From NCBI GenBank assembly GCA_947446865.1, contig CANFHX010000006.1, forward strand, positions 1-64,000: a stretch of 64,000 nt of DNA. The letters run 5' to 3'. The translations under genes and the position numbers were made by a program. Below are positions 16,125 to 26,745 of this stretch, piece by piece (within the stretch, counting starts at the first letter, position 1; every line of letters begins with the position of its first letter). The notes under the pieces were generated by a model. The model made no database searches and was not told the DNA's origin. It saw only the letters and a list, made by a program, of their open reading frames with translations. The DNA is from Flavobacteriaceae bacterium (GTDB lineage Bacteria > Bacteroidota > Bacteroidia > Flavobacteriales > Flavobacteriaceae).

Positions 16125-17351
16125 TTATAAATCATCATATTTATCACCAAAATTAAAGGTTAGTGAAAAACGAAGTGTATTTTCTAAAGGGCTTTTTATT
16201 CTAGATGCGTTGAATAAATAAGAGACGTCTACTTTAACTACGTTGTATTTAAAACCTGCTCCAAGAGAGAAAAATTTCCTTGCACCTTTCATAGGGCTTT
16301 CGTGAAAATATCCCATTCGAAATGCGAAAGAATCCTGATACGAATATTCTGCACCAGCTGAATAGGTAAATTCTTTAAGTTCTTCTGACATTCCTCCTGG
16401 AGCGTCTCCAAAAGATTTAAACATACCAGAAACCCAGTTTATTTTTTTGTAATCCGTATTAATTATAGATTGATCTGTATTGTCAATCACTCCATCTCCA
16501 TTAACATCGGTAAGTGCTTGTGGAGTTGGAACCATTAATTTAGCAAATTCGACGTTTACAGCTACTTTATTATACTCGTCTAAAATAAAATCAAAACCTC
16601 CACCAATACGCATATTAGCCGGTAAATAATTAGAGGTAATATCATTTTTAGTAGCGTCATAGCTAATTTTTGGACCCATATTTTGGAAGTTAAACCCAAA
16701 ACGGTATTTTGCATTAAAATCATTAAAAGCAATTTCTTCTGATTGAAAAAAACCAGCAACATCTACTGCAAAGGAAGTTCCAGCAACTGCATCGGTATTA
16801 ATGTCTGCAATTTTTAAATTGGATCTAATATATCTTCCTCCAACTGCCATACCAAAATGATCACTTAATTTCAAAGAGTACGAACCGTCTAAAGCTAATT
16901 CATTTGGTTTAACAACATTCGCTGGATCGTCAAAATTTTGTCGTAATTCAATTTCTCCTAAACTAAAATAACGCAAACTTGTTGCAAAAGCACTTCTTTC
17001 GGAAATGCGGTTGAAATAATTTACTTGTCCTAAAGAAATATCGTTTACTAATTGGGTTAAGTAAGGAGTGTAACTTATAGAAAACCCTTGTTTATCTAAT
17101 GAAAAAACATATTTTGCTGGATTCCATTGTTGGGAATAGGCATCTGCAGAAGTTGCAACCCCTTGGTCTGCCATACCTGCAGCTCTTGCATCGGCAGCTA
17201 CCATTAAAAAAGGAACACCTGTAGTAATAACCCGTTCTTGTGCATTAATAAATTGATTGGTAAATGCTACTATTGCTAATAACAATATCGCTTTAGTACT
17301 GCAAATCTGCTTATTTATTTTAAATTGTTGAAGTTTCGATTTCATTTTCAT
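16125..17351 (-). CDS. porV: Type IX secretion system outer membrane protein PorV
   Basis: About 408 residues from MKMKSKLQQFKINK; longer starts would run back to 17405, into porU. A signal sequence ends near TNQFINAQ. GVPFLMVAADARAAGMADQGVATSADAYSQQWNPAKY is the PorV/PorQ family hallmark, and the rest is an outer membrane barrel ending LRFSLTFNFGDKYDDL. PorV binds the C-terminal sorting domain of cargo and hands it to PorU at the cell surface. It follows porU by about 30 bases. Confidence 0.92.
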   Translation of the reverse strand: MKMKSKLQQFKINKQICSTKAILLLAIVAFTNQFINAQERVITTGVPFLMVAADARAAGMADQGVATSADAYSQQWNPAKYVFSLDKQGFSISYTPYLTQLVNDISLGQVNYFNRISERSAFATSLRYFSLGEIELRQNFDDPANVVKPNELALDGSYSLKLSDHFGMAVGGRYIRSNLKIADINTDAVAGTSFAVDVAGFFQSEEIAFNDFNAKYRFGFNFQNMGPKISYDATKNDITSNYLPANMRIGGGFDFILDEYNKVAVNVEFAKLMVPTPQALTDVNGDGVIDNTDQSIINTDYKKINWVSGMFKSFGDAPGGMSEELKEFTYSAGAEYSYQDSFAFRMGYFHESPMKGARKFFSLGAGFKYNVVKVDVSYLFNASRIKSPLENTLRFSLTFNFGDKYDDL

Positions 17352-17382
17352 TGTATTATTATTTAACAAATATAACATTTTC

Positions 17383-20300
17383 TTATAGGATAACAAGTTT
17401 TTCAAATTTTTCCGCCTTATTATTAGAAATATTTGACTTGACGGTTAGTTTATAAATATAGACACCCTTTCCTATTTTATCTCCAAAATCATCTTTGCCA
17501 TCCCAGGTGATTTCTCTAGACAAAAACCCTTCAGTAGTAATGATTTGATTGATAGTTTTTACAATTTTTCCCGTAATGGTCATGACCTGCACTTGCACTT
17601 CTAAAGGTTCATAAGGTTTGTTATGATTGAACCAAAATTGAGTATAATTTACAAATGGATTTGGATAATTTAACACATTGGTCAAGGTAACGTCTTGACT
17701 ATTGGCAACCACAAATTGAATTTCACTAGACACATAATTATTATAAACATCCCAAGCTTTAAAAATTATAGTATGCAATCCTGCAGATAAATTTCGTAAA
17801 GGAAAACGAATTTTACCTTTAGTATAATTATTAAGTTCGGTTTCGTAATAATCATTCAATACATAGGGTTTGGTTTCGTCGCCATCTAATATTGCTACTA
17901 TATCATGCCCTATTCCACTTGCGGTATTAATTCCGTGTTCGTCTTCAAGAAAGGCTAAAAAATAAGGAGACTCATTAGTGATTCCTCCATTTACAAAAGT
18001 TTCATCATTCATATATAATCGAACTCGTGGCGGAGTTACATCTGCAACAGCATTGGTATTTACCCCTCCTACTTTTATATTTAAATTGTATCCTGTTTTA
18101 TCTAAAAGTACTTGATTTCTTTTAGCATAAAAACTCACTCTACCATTTCCAAGTGGAATTTTGATGTCTTTTGGAACAACGAATCCAAGTTCAAACAAAC
18201 CATTATTAATGGAAGCATTTCCTCTAAATATGGTTTCTCCTAAATTTACAAAAGAAATTGGCGGGCTAAATCCATCGTTATTTAGGGTCATTTGAGAATA
18301 ATTTTTGTCAAAAACATTAACGGATAGATCTCCGTTATAGGATGTTAATAATAAACCGTTTTCGTCCTGCACTTCTCCAGTGAATTTTACATATCCCAAT
18401 GCTTTCAAATCATCTACGGGTTGCAACATAGGAATGTCGTTAATTTTGGTTAGCACTACATTAGGCTTAGGGATAGCCAACATTAAAGCAGGGTCTCCAA
18501 TATAGGAAGTTACTCGAATGGCGGATGCGTCTGCATTGCTCATGCTTTTAGTTTGACGTAACGCCTCAGCAATAGAAACACTTGGAGTAGCACCAATTGA
18601 AAAAAGAATCCCTGTAAGGGTGGTATTAAAATCAAACGCATAACTAATTTCTCTAGTAGTAGAGACTAAAGAAATAACACCCCCTGATGGATTCCAGTAA
18701 GTATATTCTCCAGCTGTTGGTCTATATGGATTGTCAAAACGAGTAAACTGACAAGTGATTGTTATAAATAAAGGATATCTATATTGGTTATGGAAATTAG
18801 CACCATCCAATTTATCCCAAAGTCGTTCTCCAGTTAAACCATCTTCTCCACCATGTCCGAGATAATTAAAAACTAAAGCTCCTTTTTCAAAATAATTAGT
18901 CAAATCTTCTTTTGCCTTAGGATACCTTGCGCCCCCAGCAGAAGTTTCTTGTTGGTAGGAATCTAAGAGGATTTTCTTGAAATTAACAAACGGCTTGTTA
19001 GTGTAAATAAGATCTGTAAGATTATTTTGAGCTGCTTGCAAAACTTGATCCCCATCTTTATCGGTATCGTCGGAAATAGACACATAATTGTTTCTCCAAC
19101 TTCCGTAGGATTTAATATCGTGGTATTCTATAACTTTGTTTACCATTTCTTCGGCTTGCTGTACCGAGGAAATTAGCATTCTACCAACTGCAATATCTGG
19201 AGCTCCATAAGAGTTATAATCTAGATTACCCTCAATAGCGTCCATCATTACAAAATAATCATCCGATGAAAAAGAGGTTGCAAATTCAGTATAACTATTT
19301 ACAGCATGATATATAGGAACAATGTTAGTGTTATTGGAAATTCTATTTTTAAAATCGTAAGAAGCATCGCCAAAAAGATTTACATATTTAACTTTGTTAG
19401 CAGGTGTAGATGCGTTTTGGTACACATATTTAATGAAATTTCTAATGGCGCCAATATCTTGTTTTCCGCCACCAAATTCTGAATAAATAAGTTCCAGATT
19501 AACTACTTTCACATTCAATCCTGAGTAATTTCGATGAAAATTAGCTAATTTTTCGGCTTGGGCATTTAAAAAACTTGGTGTAATAATTAAATAATCAACA
19601 TCTTGAAAAACACCTTGTGTATTTTTAAAAATAGTTCCTTTTAAATCTTGATTTGCAACCGAAGGATTGGAGTCTTTGGAAGGAGTGTATAAATCATTCA
19701 AATCTAAAGCAATATATTTTTTATCTTGACCTAAAAGAGACGTAAACGAAAAACTACTTTGCCCTGCATTTGTAATAGAGCCAACATTATAAATATCTGA
19801 AATATCCCAAACTTGAGAAATTCCAACAGCATTAGCAATTTGATATTGGGCTATTCCAGTAAGAGTACTAGCAGAATTGTAAGTAAAACGAAATTGTTTT
19901 CCGTAGCCCGTTAAATTACTTTTAGCCTTTAAATTAATATAATCTAAATAGCCTTTAGAAGTAGGAACCCCATTATTATTATAAGTAAGTTTTATACTAA
20001 TATTTGCAACAGCAGGAAAAGTAGTTGTAGACGATAAATTAGCTTCTGACGCAACTTTACCGGAATTCAAGGCAACGTCAACCATGGATAAAGTACCTAA
20101 ATTTAAACCATTTGCCGTTGCAACAAAAGAAGTAGAAACTACTGAAAGAGCTCCAGTATGCAATGCAATACTAACTGGCACTGTGGTATCAATATTTGGG
20201 AAAGAAAAATCAAAAGTCTGTTCGCTTTTCAAACTAAAATCTTCACCAAACCAAGTTCTACCTAATTTTCCAATATTAGTCAAATCAACTTCATGAAATT

Positions 20301-21219
20301 GGTAATCATCAAATTTTGTAATATTTATATCGGGGGTTCCCGAAGGTTGAGAAATTGTACTTATTCTTTTTCCATCAGCAGCACCAATCGTAATATAATA
20401 ATAAGACTTATCTGCATATAAATTCAAATTGGTTTTATTTTCTGAACTCCAATTGTCCATTCCTTCCCCATAAAATAAAATATAATCATCGTCATTAAAA
20501 GTGCCATCCGATTCCCCAACAACTTGAATAGCATTTTCGGCTAAATCATTAGGATAGGAAACACTATTTAACAAAGGTGCCATTCTTCCTCCTAATCCAT
20601 AAATTTGAATTTTTTGAGGATTTATAGCGTTTACATTAAACCCTAAATCAGATAAAAAACTTTTAGATATTCTATAAACTCCAGATTTTTGTATGTAAAT
20701 ACGTTTCCAAGTTCCTGTTGCTAAAACAGAATTTGTAATTGCTGCAACCGAATTATTAGTTGGAATTTTAGATGCATTGGTCTCTCTTACGAAAGAATAA
20801 GTTAATGATTTTACTCTTTTAAAACCTGATTCATCTTTAATTATAGGAGAAAAAGATAAATAACCAAAAAACTGGTCTCTAGAAACTGAAGTCTTAATAG
20901 AAGCATTAATAGTGTTATTTATTGCGGACTGGGACAAGTCTCCGAGTTGTGAAGTTGAAATAGATTCAAACTCTATAGTATTAATTTGCAAGGAGGATTC
21001 ATTAACAAAAAAATCGGTGGGGATTTTTTTTATAAATTGTATTGATTTATTTTGCAAATCAAAATTATAACTATCCGTTGAAAATTGCGGAACGTTTAAT
21101 TTAACATCACCAATAGAATAGGTAGTTTTAGCGACCCAATCCAAAGTAATAGTTGCACTTTGTTGTGCATTAACAAAGCCACATAATAAAACTATAAAAC
21201 AAGTAACAATCTTTTTCAT
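17383..21219 (-). CDS. porU: Type IX secretion system sortase PorU
   Basis: 1278 residues from MKKIVTCFIVLLCGFVNAQ (ATG at 21217-21219); the frame runs 24 codons further upstream without a signal-like sequence. It belongs to the C25 gingipain-like peptidase family. The catalytic His is in FNYLGHGGEDG and the catalytic Cys in ITITCQFTRFDNP. The C-terminus (NYPNPFVNYTQFWF, WDGKDDFGDKIGKGVYIYKLTVKS) is a type A sorting-type domain. PorU removes cargo sorting domains and attaches the proteins to the surface. It is transcribed with porV and divergently from gldJ. Confidence 0.96.
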   Translation of the reverse strand: MKKIVTCFIVLLCGFVNAQQSATITLDWVAKTTYSIGDVKLNVPQFSTDSYNFDLQNKSIQFIKKIPTDFFVNESSLQINTIEFESISTSQLGDLSQSAINNTINASIKTSVSRDQFFGYLSFSPIIKDESGFKRVKSLTYSFVRETNASKIPTNNSVAAITNSVLATGTWKRIYIQKSGVYRISKSFLSDLGFNVNAINPQKIQIYGLGGRMAPLLNSVSYPNDLAENAIQVVGESDGTFNDDDYILFYGEGMDNWSSENKTNLNLYADKSYYYITIGAADGKRISTISQPSGTPDINITKFDDYQFHEVDLTNIGKLGRTWFGEDFSLKSEQTFDFSFPNIDTTVPVSIALHTGALSVVSTSFVATANGLNLGTLSMVDVALNSGKVASEANLSSTTTFPAVANISIKLTYNNNGVPTSKGYLDYINLKAKSNLTGYGKQFRFTYNSASTLTGIAQYQIANAVGISQVWDISDIYNVGSITNAGQSSFSFTSLLGQDKKYIALDLNDLYTPSKDSNPSVANQDLKGTIFKNTQGVFQDVDYLIITPSFLNAQAEKLANFHRNYSGLNVKVVNLELIYSEFGGGKQDIGAIRNFIKYVYQNASTPANKVKYVNLFGDASYDFKNRISNNTNIVPIYHAVNSYTEFATSFSSDDYFVMMDAIEGNLDYNSYGAPDIAVGRMLISSVQQAEEMVNKVIEYHDIKSYGSWRNNYVSISDDTDKDGDQVLQAAQNNLTDLIYTNKPFVNFKKILLDSYQQETSAGGARYPKAKEDLTNYFEKGALVFNYLGHGGEDGLTGERLWDKLDGANFHNQYRYPLFITITCQFTRFDNPYRPTAGEYTYWNPSGGVISLVSTTREISYAFDFNTTLTGILFSIGATPSVSIAEALRQTKSMSNADASAIRVTSYIGDPALMLAIPKPNVVLTKINDIPMLQPVDDLKALGYVKFTGEVQDENGLLLTSYNGDLSVNVFDKNYSQMTLNNDGFSPPISFVNLGETIFRGNASINNGLFELGFVVPKDIKIPLGNGRVSFYAKRNQVLLDKTGYNLNIKVGGVNTNAVADVTPPRVRLYMNDETFVNGGITNESPYFLAFLEDEHGINTASGIGHDIVAILDGDETKPYVLNDYYETELNNYTKGKIRFPLRNLSAGLHTIIFKAWDVYNNYVSSEIQFVVANSQDVTLTNVLNYPNPFVNYTQFWFNHNKPYEPLEVQVQVMTITGKIVKTINQIITTEGFLSREITWDGKDDFGDKIGKGVYIYKLTVKSNISNNKAEKFEKLVIL

Positions 21220-21358
21220 TAAATAGAGAAACGTGAATTTGCTGTAAATATTACAATTTGTAAAAATAAAATTAATAATTAGTTTATACAATAAAAAAAA
21301 GGAGATAACGTTATATATTTGTATTGAAAATAATTTTATCTATTTTTTAAAAAAGATG

Positions 21359-21388
21359 TTGCAATTTCAAGGTTAATTCTTATATTGC
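21359..21388 (+). promoter_or_regulatory. Candidate gldJ promoter
   Basis: TTG at 21359-21361, 19 bases, then TATATTGC at 21381-21388, close to TAnnTTTG. A perfect TATATTTG also occurs at 21314-21321, but without a TTG at the right distance. The porU promoter must lie in the same 196-base divergent gap. Confidence 0.4.
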
Positions 21389-21415
21389 GGCTCGAAATTT
21401 ATTACCTCCTTAAGT

Positions 21416-23137
21416 ATGAAAGTAAACAAGTTTATGGCAATTAGAGTATTACTAGCAGTAGTAATCACATTAAGTTTTACAAGTTGTAGCAAAAAATCTA
21501 GTTCTAATGCTGGATCAAAAGGTACAGGTTGGAAAATTAATGACAAAAAAGGCGGATTTCAGTATGCTTCTAAATTTAAGAAGCAAGAGACTGGACCAGG
21601 ATTAGTATTAGTGGAAGGTGGAACTTTTACCATGGGAAGAGTTCAAGACGACCCTATGCACGATTGGAACAACACGCCAAACCAACAACATGTTATGTCC
21701 TTTTATATGGACGAAACAGAAGTAACTAATTTAATGTACATGGAGTACTTAGATTGGTTAAAAAGAGTTTTTCCTCCTGAGGAAGACAATTACAAAAACA
21801 TCTATGAAGGCGCTTCTCCTGATACTTTAGTATGGAGAAACCGTTTAGGGTATAATGAAACCATGACCGAACATTATTTAAGACATCCTGCTTATGCAGA
21901 ATATCCTGTAGTTGGTGTAAATTGGATTCAAGCAACTGAATTTAGCAAATGGAGAACAGATCGTGTAAACGAATCTGTTTTAGAAAGAGAAGGCTTTTTG
22001 AAAAAAGATGCTAAAGTAGTTGATGTGAAAGCAGAAGCAACTTTTAGTACTGCTACCTATTTAGCTGCTCCTACCAAAACTTTTGGTGGAGATGATAAAA
22101 TTGTTTTAAAAGGACCAAGAAACTCTAAAGCCGCTGGTAAAGGTGGAACTAAAGGTGCTGACGGAACAACTAAAGAAGCTAAAAACGTTTATGCTCAAAG
22201 AACTTCTGGAATAATATTGCCAGAATATCGTTTACCAACTGAAGCAGAATGGGAATATGCTGCTGCATCAGATGTAGGTCAAAGAGAATACAATACTTAT
22301 AAAGGACAGAAAAAATATCCTTGGTCTGGAAGTTATACTCGTACAAGTAAAAGACAAATTAAAGGAGATCAATTGGCCAACTTTAAACAAGGTAAAGGGG
22401 ATTATGGTGGAATTGCAGGATGGTCTGATGACAATGCTGATATCACAAACAGAGTAAAATCATACCCTCCAAATGATTTTGGATTGTACGACATGGCTGG
22501 AAATGTTGCCGAATGGGTAGCCGATGTTTATCGTCCAATAGTTGATGATGAAGCTAATGACTTTAACTACTTTAGAGGGAATGAGTATTTTAAAAACAAA
22601 TTAGGCGAAGACGGAAAAGTTGAATTAGTGACTCCAGAAACTCAAAAATTTGACACTATGAGAAACGGTAAACTTATTGCTAGAAACTTTGCTGGACAAA
22701 TCGCTCAAGTACCTGTAGATGATAAAGAAACTTATTTAAGACAAAATTTTGATAAAAGTTTTGAAGTAGATTATAGAGATGGTGATAAACAATCTTCAAG
22801 AAACTTCAAATTAGGTAGTGGCTCTGAAGAAGGAGATGGAAAACTAAAAGACACTCAAAGAATGTACGATTCACCAATTCACAATGTATCTACAGATAGT
22901 ATTGGAAACATGATTCGTAAATATGACCACTCTAGCAAAAGAACAACTTTAGTAGATGATGTATCTAGAGTATACAAAGGTGGTTCTTGGAGAGACAGAG
23001 CTTACTGGTTAGATCCAGCTCAAAGAAGATATTTTCCACAAGATATGGCAACAGACTATATCGGATTTAGATGTGCAATGTCTAGAGTAGGACCAAAATC
23101 AGATTTCAAAAAATCTGCAAGAAATAAAAAAAGATAA
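21416..23137 (+). CDS. gldJ: Gliding motility lipoprotein GldJ
   Basis: 573 residues. The signal VLLAVVITLSFTSC gives a lipidated Cys. A formylglycine-generating-enzyme-like (SUMF1) fold follows, with GGTFTMGR near residue 65, PTEAEWEYAAASD, GLYDMAGNVAEWVADVY and GGSWRD...YIGFRCAMS. GldJ supports gliding and stabilises the GldK-containing type IX secretion ring; the enzymatic residues of true formylglycine enzymes are not needed. It is divergent from porU and followed by a terminator and murF. Confidence 0.95.
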   Translation: MKVNKFMAIRVLLAVVITLSFTSCSKKSSSNAGSKGTGWKINDKKGGFQYASKFKKQETGPGLVLVEGGTFTMGRVQDDPMHDWNNTPNQQHVMSFYMDETEVTNLMYMEYLDWLKRVFPPEEDNYKNIYEGASPDTLVWRNRLGYNETMTEHYLRHPAYAEYPVVGVNWIQATEFSKWRTDRVNESVLEREGFLKKDAKVVDVKAEATFSTATYLAAPTKTFGGDDKIVLKGPRNSKAAGKGGTKGADGTTKEAKNVYAQRTSGIILPEYRLPTEAEWEYAAASDVGQREYNTYKGQKKYPWSGSYTRTSKRQIKGDQLANFKQGKGDYGGIAGWSDDNADITNRVKSYPPNDFGLYDMAGNVAEWVADVYRPIVDDEANDFNYFRGNEYFKNKLGEDGKVELVTPETQKFDTMRNGKLIARNFAGQIAQVPVDDKETYLRQNFDKSFEVDYRDGDKQSSRNFKLGSGSEEGDGKLKDTQRMYDSPIHNVSTDSIGNMIRKYDHSSKRTTLVDDVSRVYKGGSWRDRAYWLDPAQRRYFPQDMATDYIGFRCAMSRVGPKSDFKKSARNKKR

Positions 23138-23157
23138 TTTTTTAAATCTAATATAGC

Positions 23158-23181
23158 AAAAGCCCTTTCATTAGGGCTTTT
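23158..23181. terminator. Terminator after gldJ
   Basis: AAAAGCCCT and AGGGCTTTT form a 9-bp stem around TTCATT, followed by TTGTTTTTT. Confidence 0.88.
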
Positions 23182-23203
23182 TGTTTTTTAAAATATTTTA
23201 AAA

Positions 23204-24487
23204 ATGAATATTCAAGAAATTCATAAACTATTCCTTGACTGCACTTCAGTAGTTATAGACACTAGAAAAATAGTAACTAACTCTTTTTTTGTTGCCTTAA
23301 AAGGAGAACGATTTGATGCTAATACTTTTGCGAAAGAAGCTATAGAAAAAGGGGCATCTTATGTATTGATTGACAATAAGAACTACTATATAGATTCCCG
23401 AACTATTCTTGTTGATAATTGCCTTACTGCTTTACAAGAATTAGCAAAGTTTCATAGGGAATTTTTAAACATCCCTATCATTGCATTAACTGGAAGCAAT
23501 GGAAAAACTACTACAAAAGAATTAATATTAGTAGTTTTATCAAAAAAATACCGGACTACTGCTACGATTGGCAATTTGAATAATCATATTGGCGTTCCTT
23601 TAACACTATTGTCATTCACTAAAGGAACTGAAATTGGAATCGTTGAAATGGGAGCTAACCATTTAAAAGAAATAGAATTCCTTTGCGATATTGCCCAACC
23701 CGATTATGGGTATATAACTAATTTCGGGAAAGCCCATCTTGAAGGTTTTGGCGGAGTGCAAGGTGTAATTCAAGGCAAAAGCGAAATGTACCACTATTTA
23801 AAATCCAACCACAAGAAAGTATTTGTAAATCTTGACGATCTTATTCAAGCAGAAAGAACAAACGAAATGGAACGAATTACTTTTAGTCAAACAACTAAAT
23901 TAGCAAATGTTGCTATTGAAAATGTAGTTGCAAATCCATTGGTGCAATTACAGTTTCATGGATTAGAAGTACATTCGCATTTAATAGGATTGTATAATGC
24001 CAACAACATTAGTGCAGCGATTACTATAGGAACTTATTTTGAAGTCCCCGATTTAGATATTAAAGAAGCTATAGAAAGTTATATTCCAGAAAATAATCGG
24101 TCGCAATTGCTGAACAAAAATTCCAATGAAATTATCTTGGATGCCTATAATGCCAACCCAAGTAGCATGCTAGTAGCGCTGGAAAACTTTTTGCAATTAA
24201 ACAAAACCAATAAAGCAATTGTTATAGGGGATATGTTTGAACTTGGCGAGGAAAGCCATGAGGAGCATAAATCCATTATTACTTATTTAAAATCCAACTC
24301 CAATGTAGAATGTTACTTTATTGGAAATGAATTTTATAGTAACAAGATAGAAAATCCTAATTTTCATTTTTACAAAGACTTTGACTCTTTTACAGAATTT
24401 CTAAAAGAAAATCCTTTTCAGAATAAAACCTTATTAATAAAGGGTTCTCGAGGTATGGCTTTGGAACGAACCTTAGAATATTTATAA
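23204..24487 (+). CDS. murF: UDP-N-acetylmuramoyl-tripeptide--D-alanyl-D-alanine ligase
   Basis: 427 residues. It adds D-Ala-D-Ala to the UDP-MurNAc-tripeptide in the cytoplasm, the last soluble step of peptidoglycan precursor synthesis. The ATP-binding P-loop is ALTGSNGKTTTKE. MGANHLKEIEFLCDIAQPDYGYITNFGKAHLEGFGG is the Mur ligase centre, and LDAYNANPSSM the C-terminal domain motif. It has the usual MurF position after gldJ in flavobacteria and is separated from it by a terminator. Confidence 0.95.
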   Translation: MNIQEIHKLFLDCTSVVIDTRKIVTNSFFVALKGERFDANTFAKEAIEKGASYVLIDNKNYYIDSRTILVDNCLTALQELAKFHREFLNIPIIALTGSNGKTTTKELILVVLSKKYRTTATIGNLNNHIGVPLTLLSFTKGTEIGIVEMGANHLKEIEFLCDIAQPDYGYITNFGKAHLEGFGGVQGVIQGKSEMYHYLKSNHKKVFVNLDDLIQAERTNEMERITFSQTTKLANVAIENVVANPLVQLQFHGLEVHSHLIGLYNANNISAAITIGTYFEVPDLDIKEAIESYIPENNRSQLLNKNSNEIILDAYNANPSSMLVALENFLQLNKTNKAIVIGDMFELGEESHEEHKSIITYLKSNSNVECYFIGNEFYSNKIENPNFHFYKDFDSFTEFLKENPFQNKTLLIKGSRGMALERTLEYL

Positions 24488-24488
24488 A

Positions 24489-24515
24489 AAAAATGCTCCA
24501 ATTTGGAGCATTTTT
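24489..24515. terminator. Two-way terminator between murF and hemL
   Basis: AAAAATGCTCCA and TGGAGCATTTTT form a perfect 12-bp stem with a 3-base loop. A- and T-runs on both sides suit termination of both convergent genes. Confidence 0.9.
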
Positions 24516-24524
24516 CGTTTAATT

Positions 24525-25811
24525 TTAAAAAGTTTTAGAGACTTTATCTACTGCATTAATAGTAAAATCTAAATCTTCATAGGACAAAGCGTCAGTTATA
24601 AACCAAGTCTCGTAGGCAGAAGGCGCAATATAAACCCCTTCGTTTAACAAGCCGTGGAAGAACTTTTTGAAAGTTTCATTATCACCATTTTTGGCAGTTT
24701 GAAAATCGAATACTGGGTTTTTATCAAAATGAACCGAAATCATAGAACCTACTCGGTTAATAGTAAATTGAATTCCATTTTGCTTAAGCACTTTAGCAAT
24801 TCCTACTTCCAAATAAGCAGTTTTATCGGCGAGTCTTTGAAAAAGTTCTGCATCATTGTTTATAGATTGCAACATCGATAAACCAGCAGCCATTGCTAAA
24901 GGATTACCAGAAAGCGTTCCTGCTTGATATACTGGACCTAAAGGCGCTAGGTGATTCATTATTTCTTCTCTTGCTGCAAAGGCACCAACAGGCAATCCAC
25001 CACCTATAACTTTTCCGAAGCAAACGATATCTGCTTTGATGTTGTATAATTCTTGAACGCCACCTTTGGCCAAACGAAATCCTGTCATTACTTCATCAAA
25101 GATTAATAAAGCATTATTATCAGTGCATATTTTTCGCAACCCATCTAAGAATCCAGGAAGTGGCGGAATACACCCCATATTTCCAGCAACTGGTTCTACA
25201 ATTAAAGCAGCAATTTCATTTTTATTTGCTTCAAATAATACTCTTACACATTCTAAATCATTATAATTAGCAAGCAAAGTATCTTTGGCAGTTCCTTGAG
25301 TTACTCCGGGACTATTTGGAGTTCCAAAAGTACTAGCGCCACTACCCGCCTGAATTAAAAAAGAATCGGAATGGCCGTGGTAGCAACCTGCAAATTTTAT
25401 TATTTTATCTCTTTTGGTAAATCCGCGAGCCAAACGAATGGCACTCATACAAGCCTCAGTTCCGGAATTTACGAATCGTATTTTATCAATATTTGGAACC
25501 ATTGAAACTGCCAATTGCGCAATTTGAGTTTCAAGTTCGGTTGGCATCCCAAAAGAAGTGCCAAGTTTTGCTCTTTCGGTAATGGCATCAATAACTGGTT
25601 GGTGTGCATGCCCTAAAATCATAGGACCCCACGAATTAATATAATCTATAAGTTTATTACCATCTTCGTCATATAGGTAAGCACCCTTAGCGCTTTTAAC
25701 GAAAATTGGTGTACCTCCTACTCCTTTAAATGCTCGGACTGGAGAGTTTACGCCACCTGGTATTACTTTTTCTGCTTCAGCAAATAACTGACTGCTTCTT
25801 TGATATTGCAT
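24525..25811 (-). CDS. hemL: Glutamate-1-semialdehyde 2,1-aminomutase
   Basis: 428 residues, of normal length. The PLP enzyme makes 5-aminolevulinate from glutamate-1-semialdehyde for haem and other tetrapyrroles. Recognisable parts are [41 protein letters not shown], the FDEVMTGFR segment that holds PLP, and the Schiff-base Lys in [16 protein letters not shown]. Other hem genes are not adjacent. It is followed by the glucosaminidase gene in the reverse direction only in coordinate order; on the minus strand that gene lies upstream. Confidence 0.96.
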   Translation of the reverse strand: MQYQRSSQLFAEAEKVIPGGVNSPVRAFKGVGGTPIFVKSAKGAYLYDEDGNKLIDYINSWGPMILGHAHQPVIDAITERAKLGTSFGMPTELETQIAQLAVSMVPNIDKIRFVNSGTEACMSAIRLARGFTKRDKIIKFAGCYHGHSDSFLIQAGSGASTFGTPNSPGVTQGTAKDTLLANYNDLECVRVLFEANKNEIAALIVEPVAGNMGCIPPLPGFLDGLRKICTDNNALLIFDEVMTGFRLAKGGVQELYNIKADIVCFGKVIGGGLPVGAFAAREEIMNHLAPLGPVYQAGTLSGNPLAMAAGLSMLQSINNDAELFQRLADKTAYLEVGIAKVLKQNGIQFTINRVGSMISVHFDKNPVFDFQTAKNGDNETFKKFFHGLLNEGVYIAPSAYETWFITDALSYEDLDFTINAVDKVSKTF

Positions 25812-25836
25812 TATTTTATATTTTTTCTGCGAATTT

Positions 25837-26745
25837 TTATTTCACAATTAAATTTTGACCAATTGCTATTCCAGTATCTGAAATATTGTTTTTCTTTTTT
25901 AAATCCTCTATCGAAATATTATACCTTTTAGATATAGAATATAAGGTATCGCCTTTAATTACTTGATGAAAATCGGAACTAGACATATTGGCAACTGTAG
26001 TTTTATCTATAGAATTCAAAGTAGGCGCCGTATAATTTTTACCAAGAACTTCAGCGTCTAATTTTTGCAATTGGTACCGTTCAATAAGTCCAACTAATTT
26101 AGTAGGATAGGCTATATCCGTAGCATAACCAGCATCTTTCAGCCCTTTTGCCCAAGATTTATAATCGTCTTTTTCTAACTGAAACAAACTGGAATATCGA
26201 TCTCTAGAAGTTAAAAATAAAGAATGATCTCTGTACGATTCTTTAGGTTCGGTGTATTTTCTAAAGCATTCTTGGGCAGTATCGTCATCGTAATTAATAC
26301 TCGGTCCGGTCCATTCTTTATGGCATTTAATTCCAAAATGGTTATTGGCTTGAATACTCAATGGCCCAGTACCAGCACCCGATTCCAAAATCCCTTGACC
26401 TAAAGTGATACTTGCAGGAATTCCGTATTGCACCATATCTTGCTTGGCAATTTCTTTGTATTTTTCAATGTATTCCAAAACCATAGCCGTGGTGACTTTT
26501 ACTCTAGTGGTAGCAGCTAAAATCTCAGTAGAATTATTCGACTTCGTTGTATCTGAAGCAGTAGATCCAGTACTTTTGGTTCCTTGCGTTTTATTTTCTA
26601 GACTTGGTGTCGTCTGTTTTTTGACTGTTTTAGCAACAGTCTTTGCAGGTGTTTTAGAATTTTTGGAATAGGTAGCCACAGGATGACTAGTACCGCAAGC
26701 GGTAGCCAAAATAACACTGCAACCAAAGACTATTTTCTTAATCAT
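25837..26745 (-). CDS. LysM-containing glucosaminidase lipoprotein
   Basis: 302 residues. The signal [17 protein letters not shown] gives a lipidated Cys17. A Thr/Lys-rich linker to about residue 85 is followed by a glucosaminidase (GH73-like) domain, with [20 protein letters not shown] carrying the catalytic Glu and [16 protein letters not shown] after it. A C-terminal LysM domain ([22 protein letters not shown]) follows. It would cut peptidoglycan glycan strands from the periplasmic face. Its start overlaps the end of the deaminase-like gene upstream by 8 bases, so the two are coupled. Confidence 0.88.
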   Translation of the reverse strand: MIKKIVFGCSVILATACGTSHPVATYSKNSKTPAKTVAKTVKKQTTPSLENKTQGTKSTGSTASDTTKSNNSTEILAATTRVKVTTAMVLEYIEKYKEIAKQDMVQYGIPASITLGQGILESGAGTGPLSIQANNHFGIKCHKEWTGPSINYDDDTAQECFRKYTEPKESYRDHSLFLTSRDRYSSLFQLEKDDYKSWAKGLKDAGYATDIAYPTKLVGLIERYQLQKLDAEVLGKNYTAPTLNSIDKTTVANMSSSDFHQVIKGDTLYSISKRYNISIEDLKKKNNISDTGIAIGQNLIVK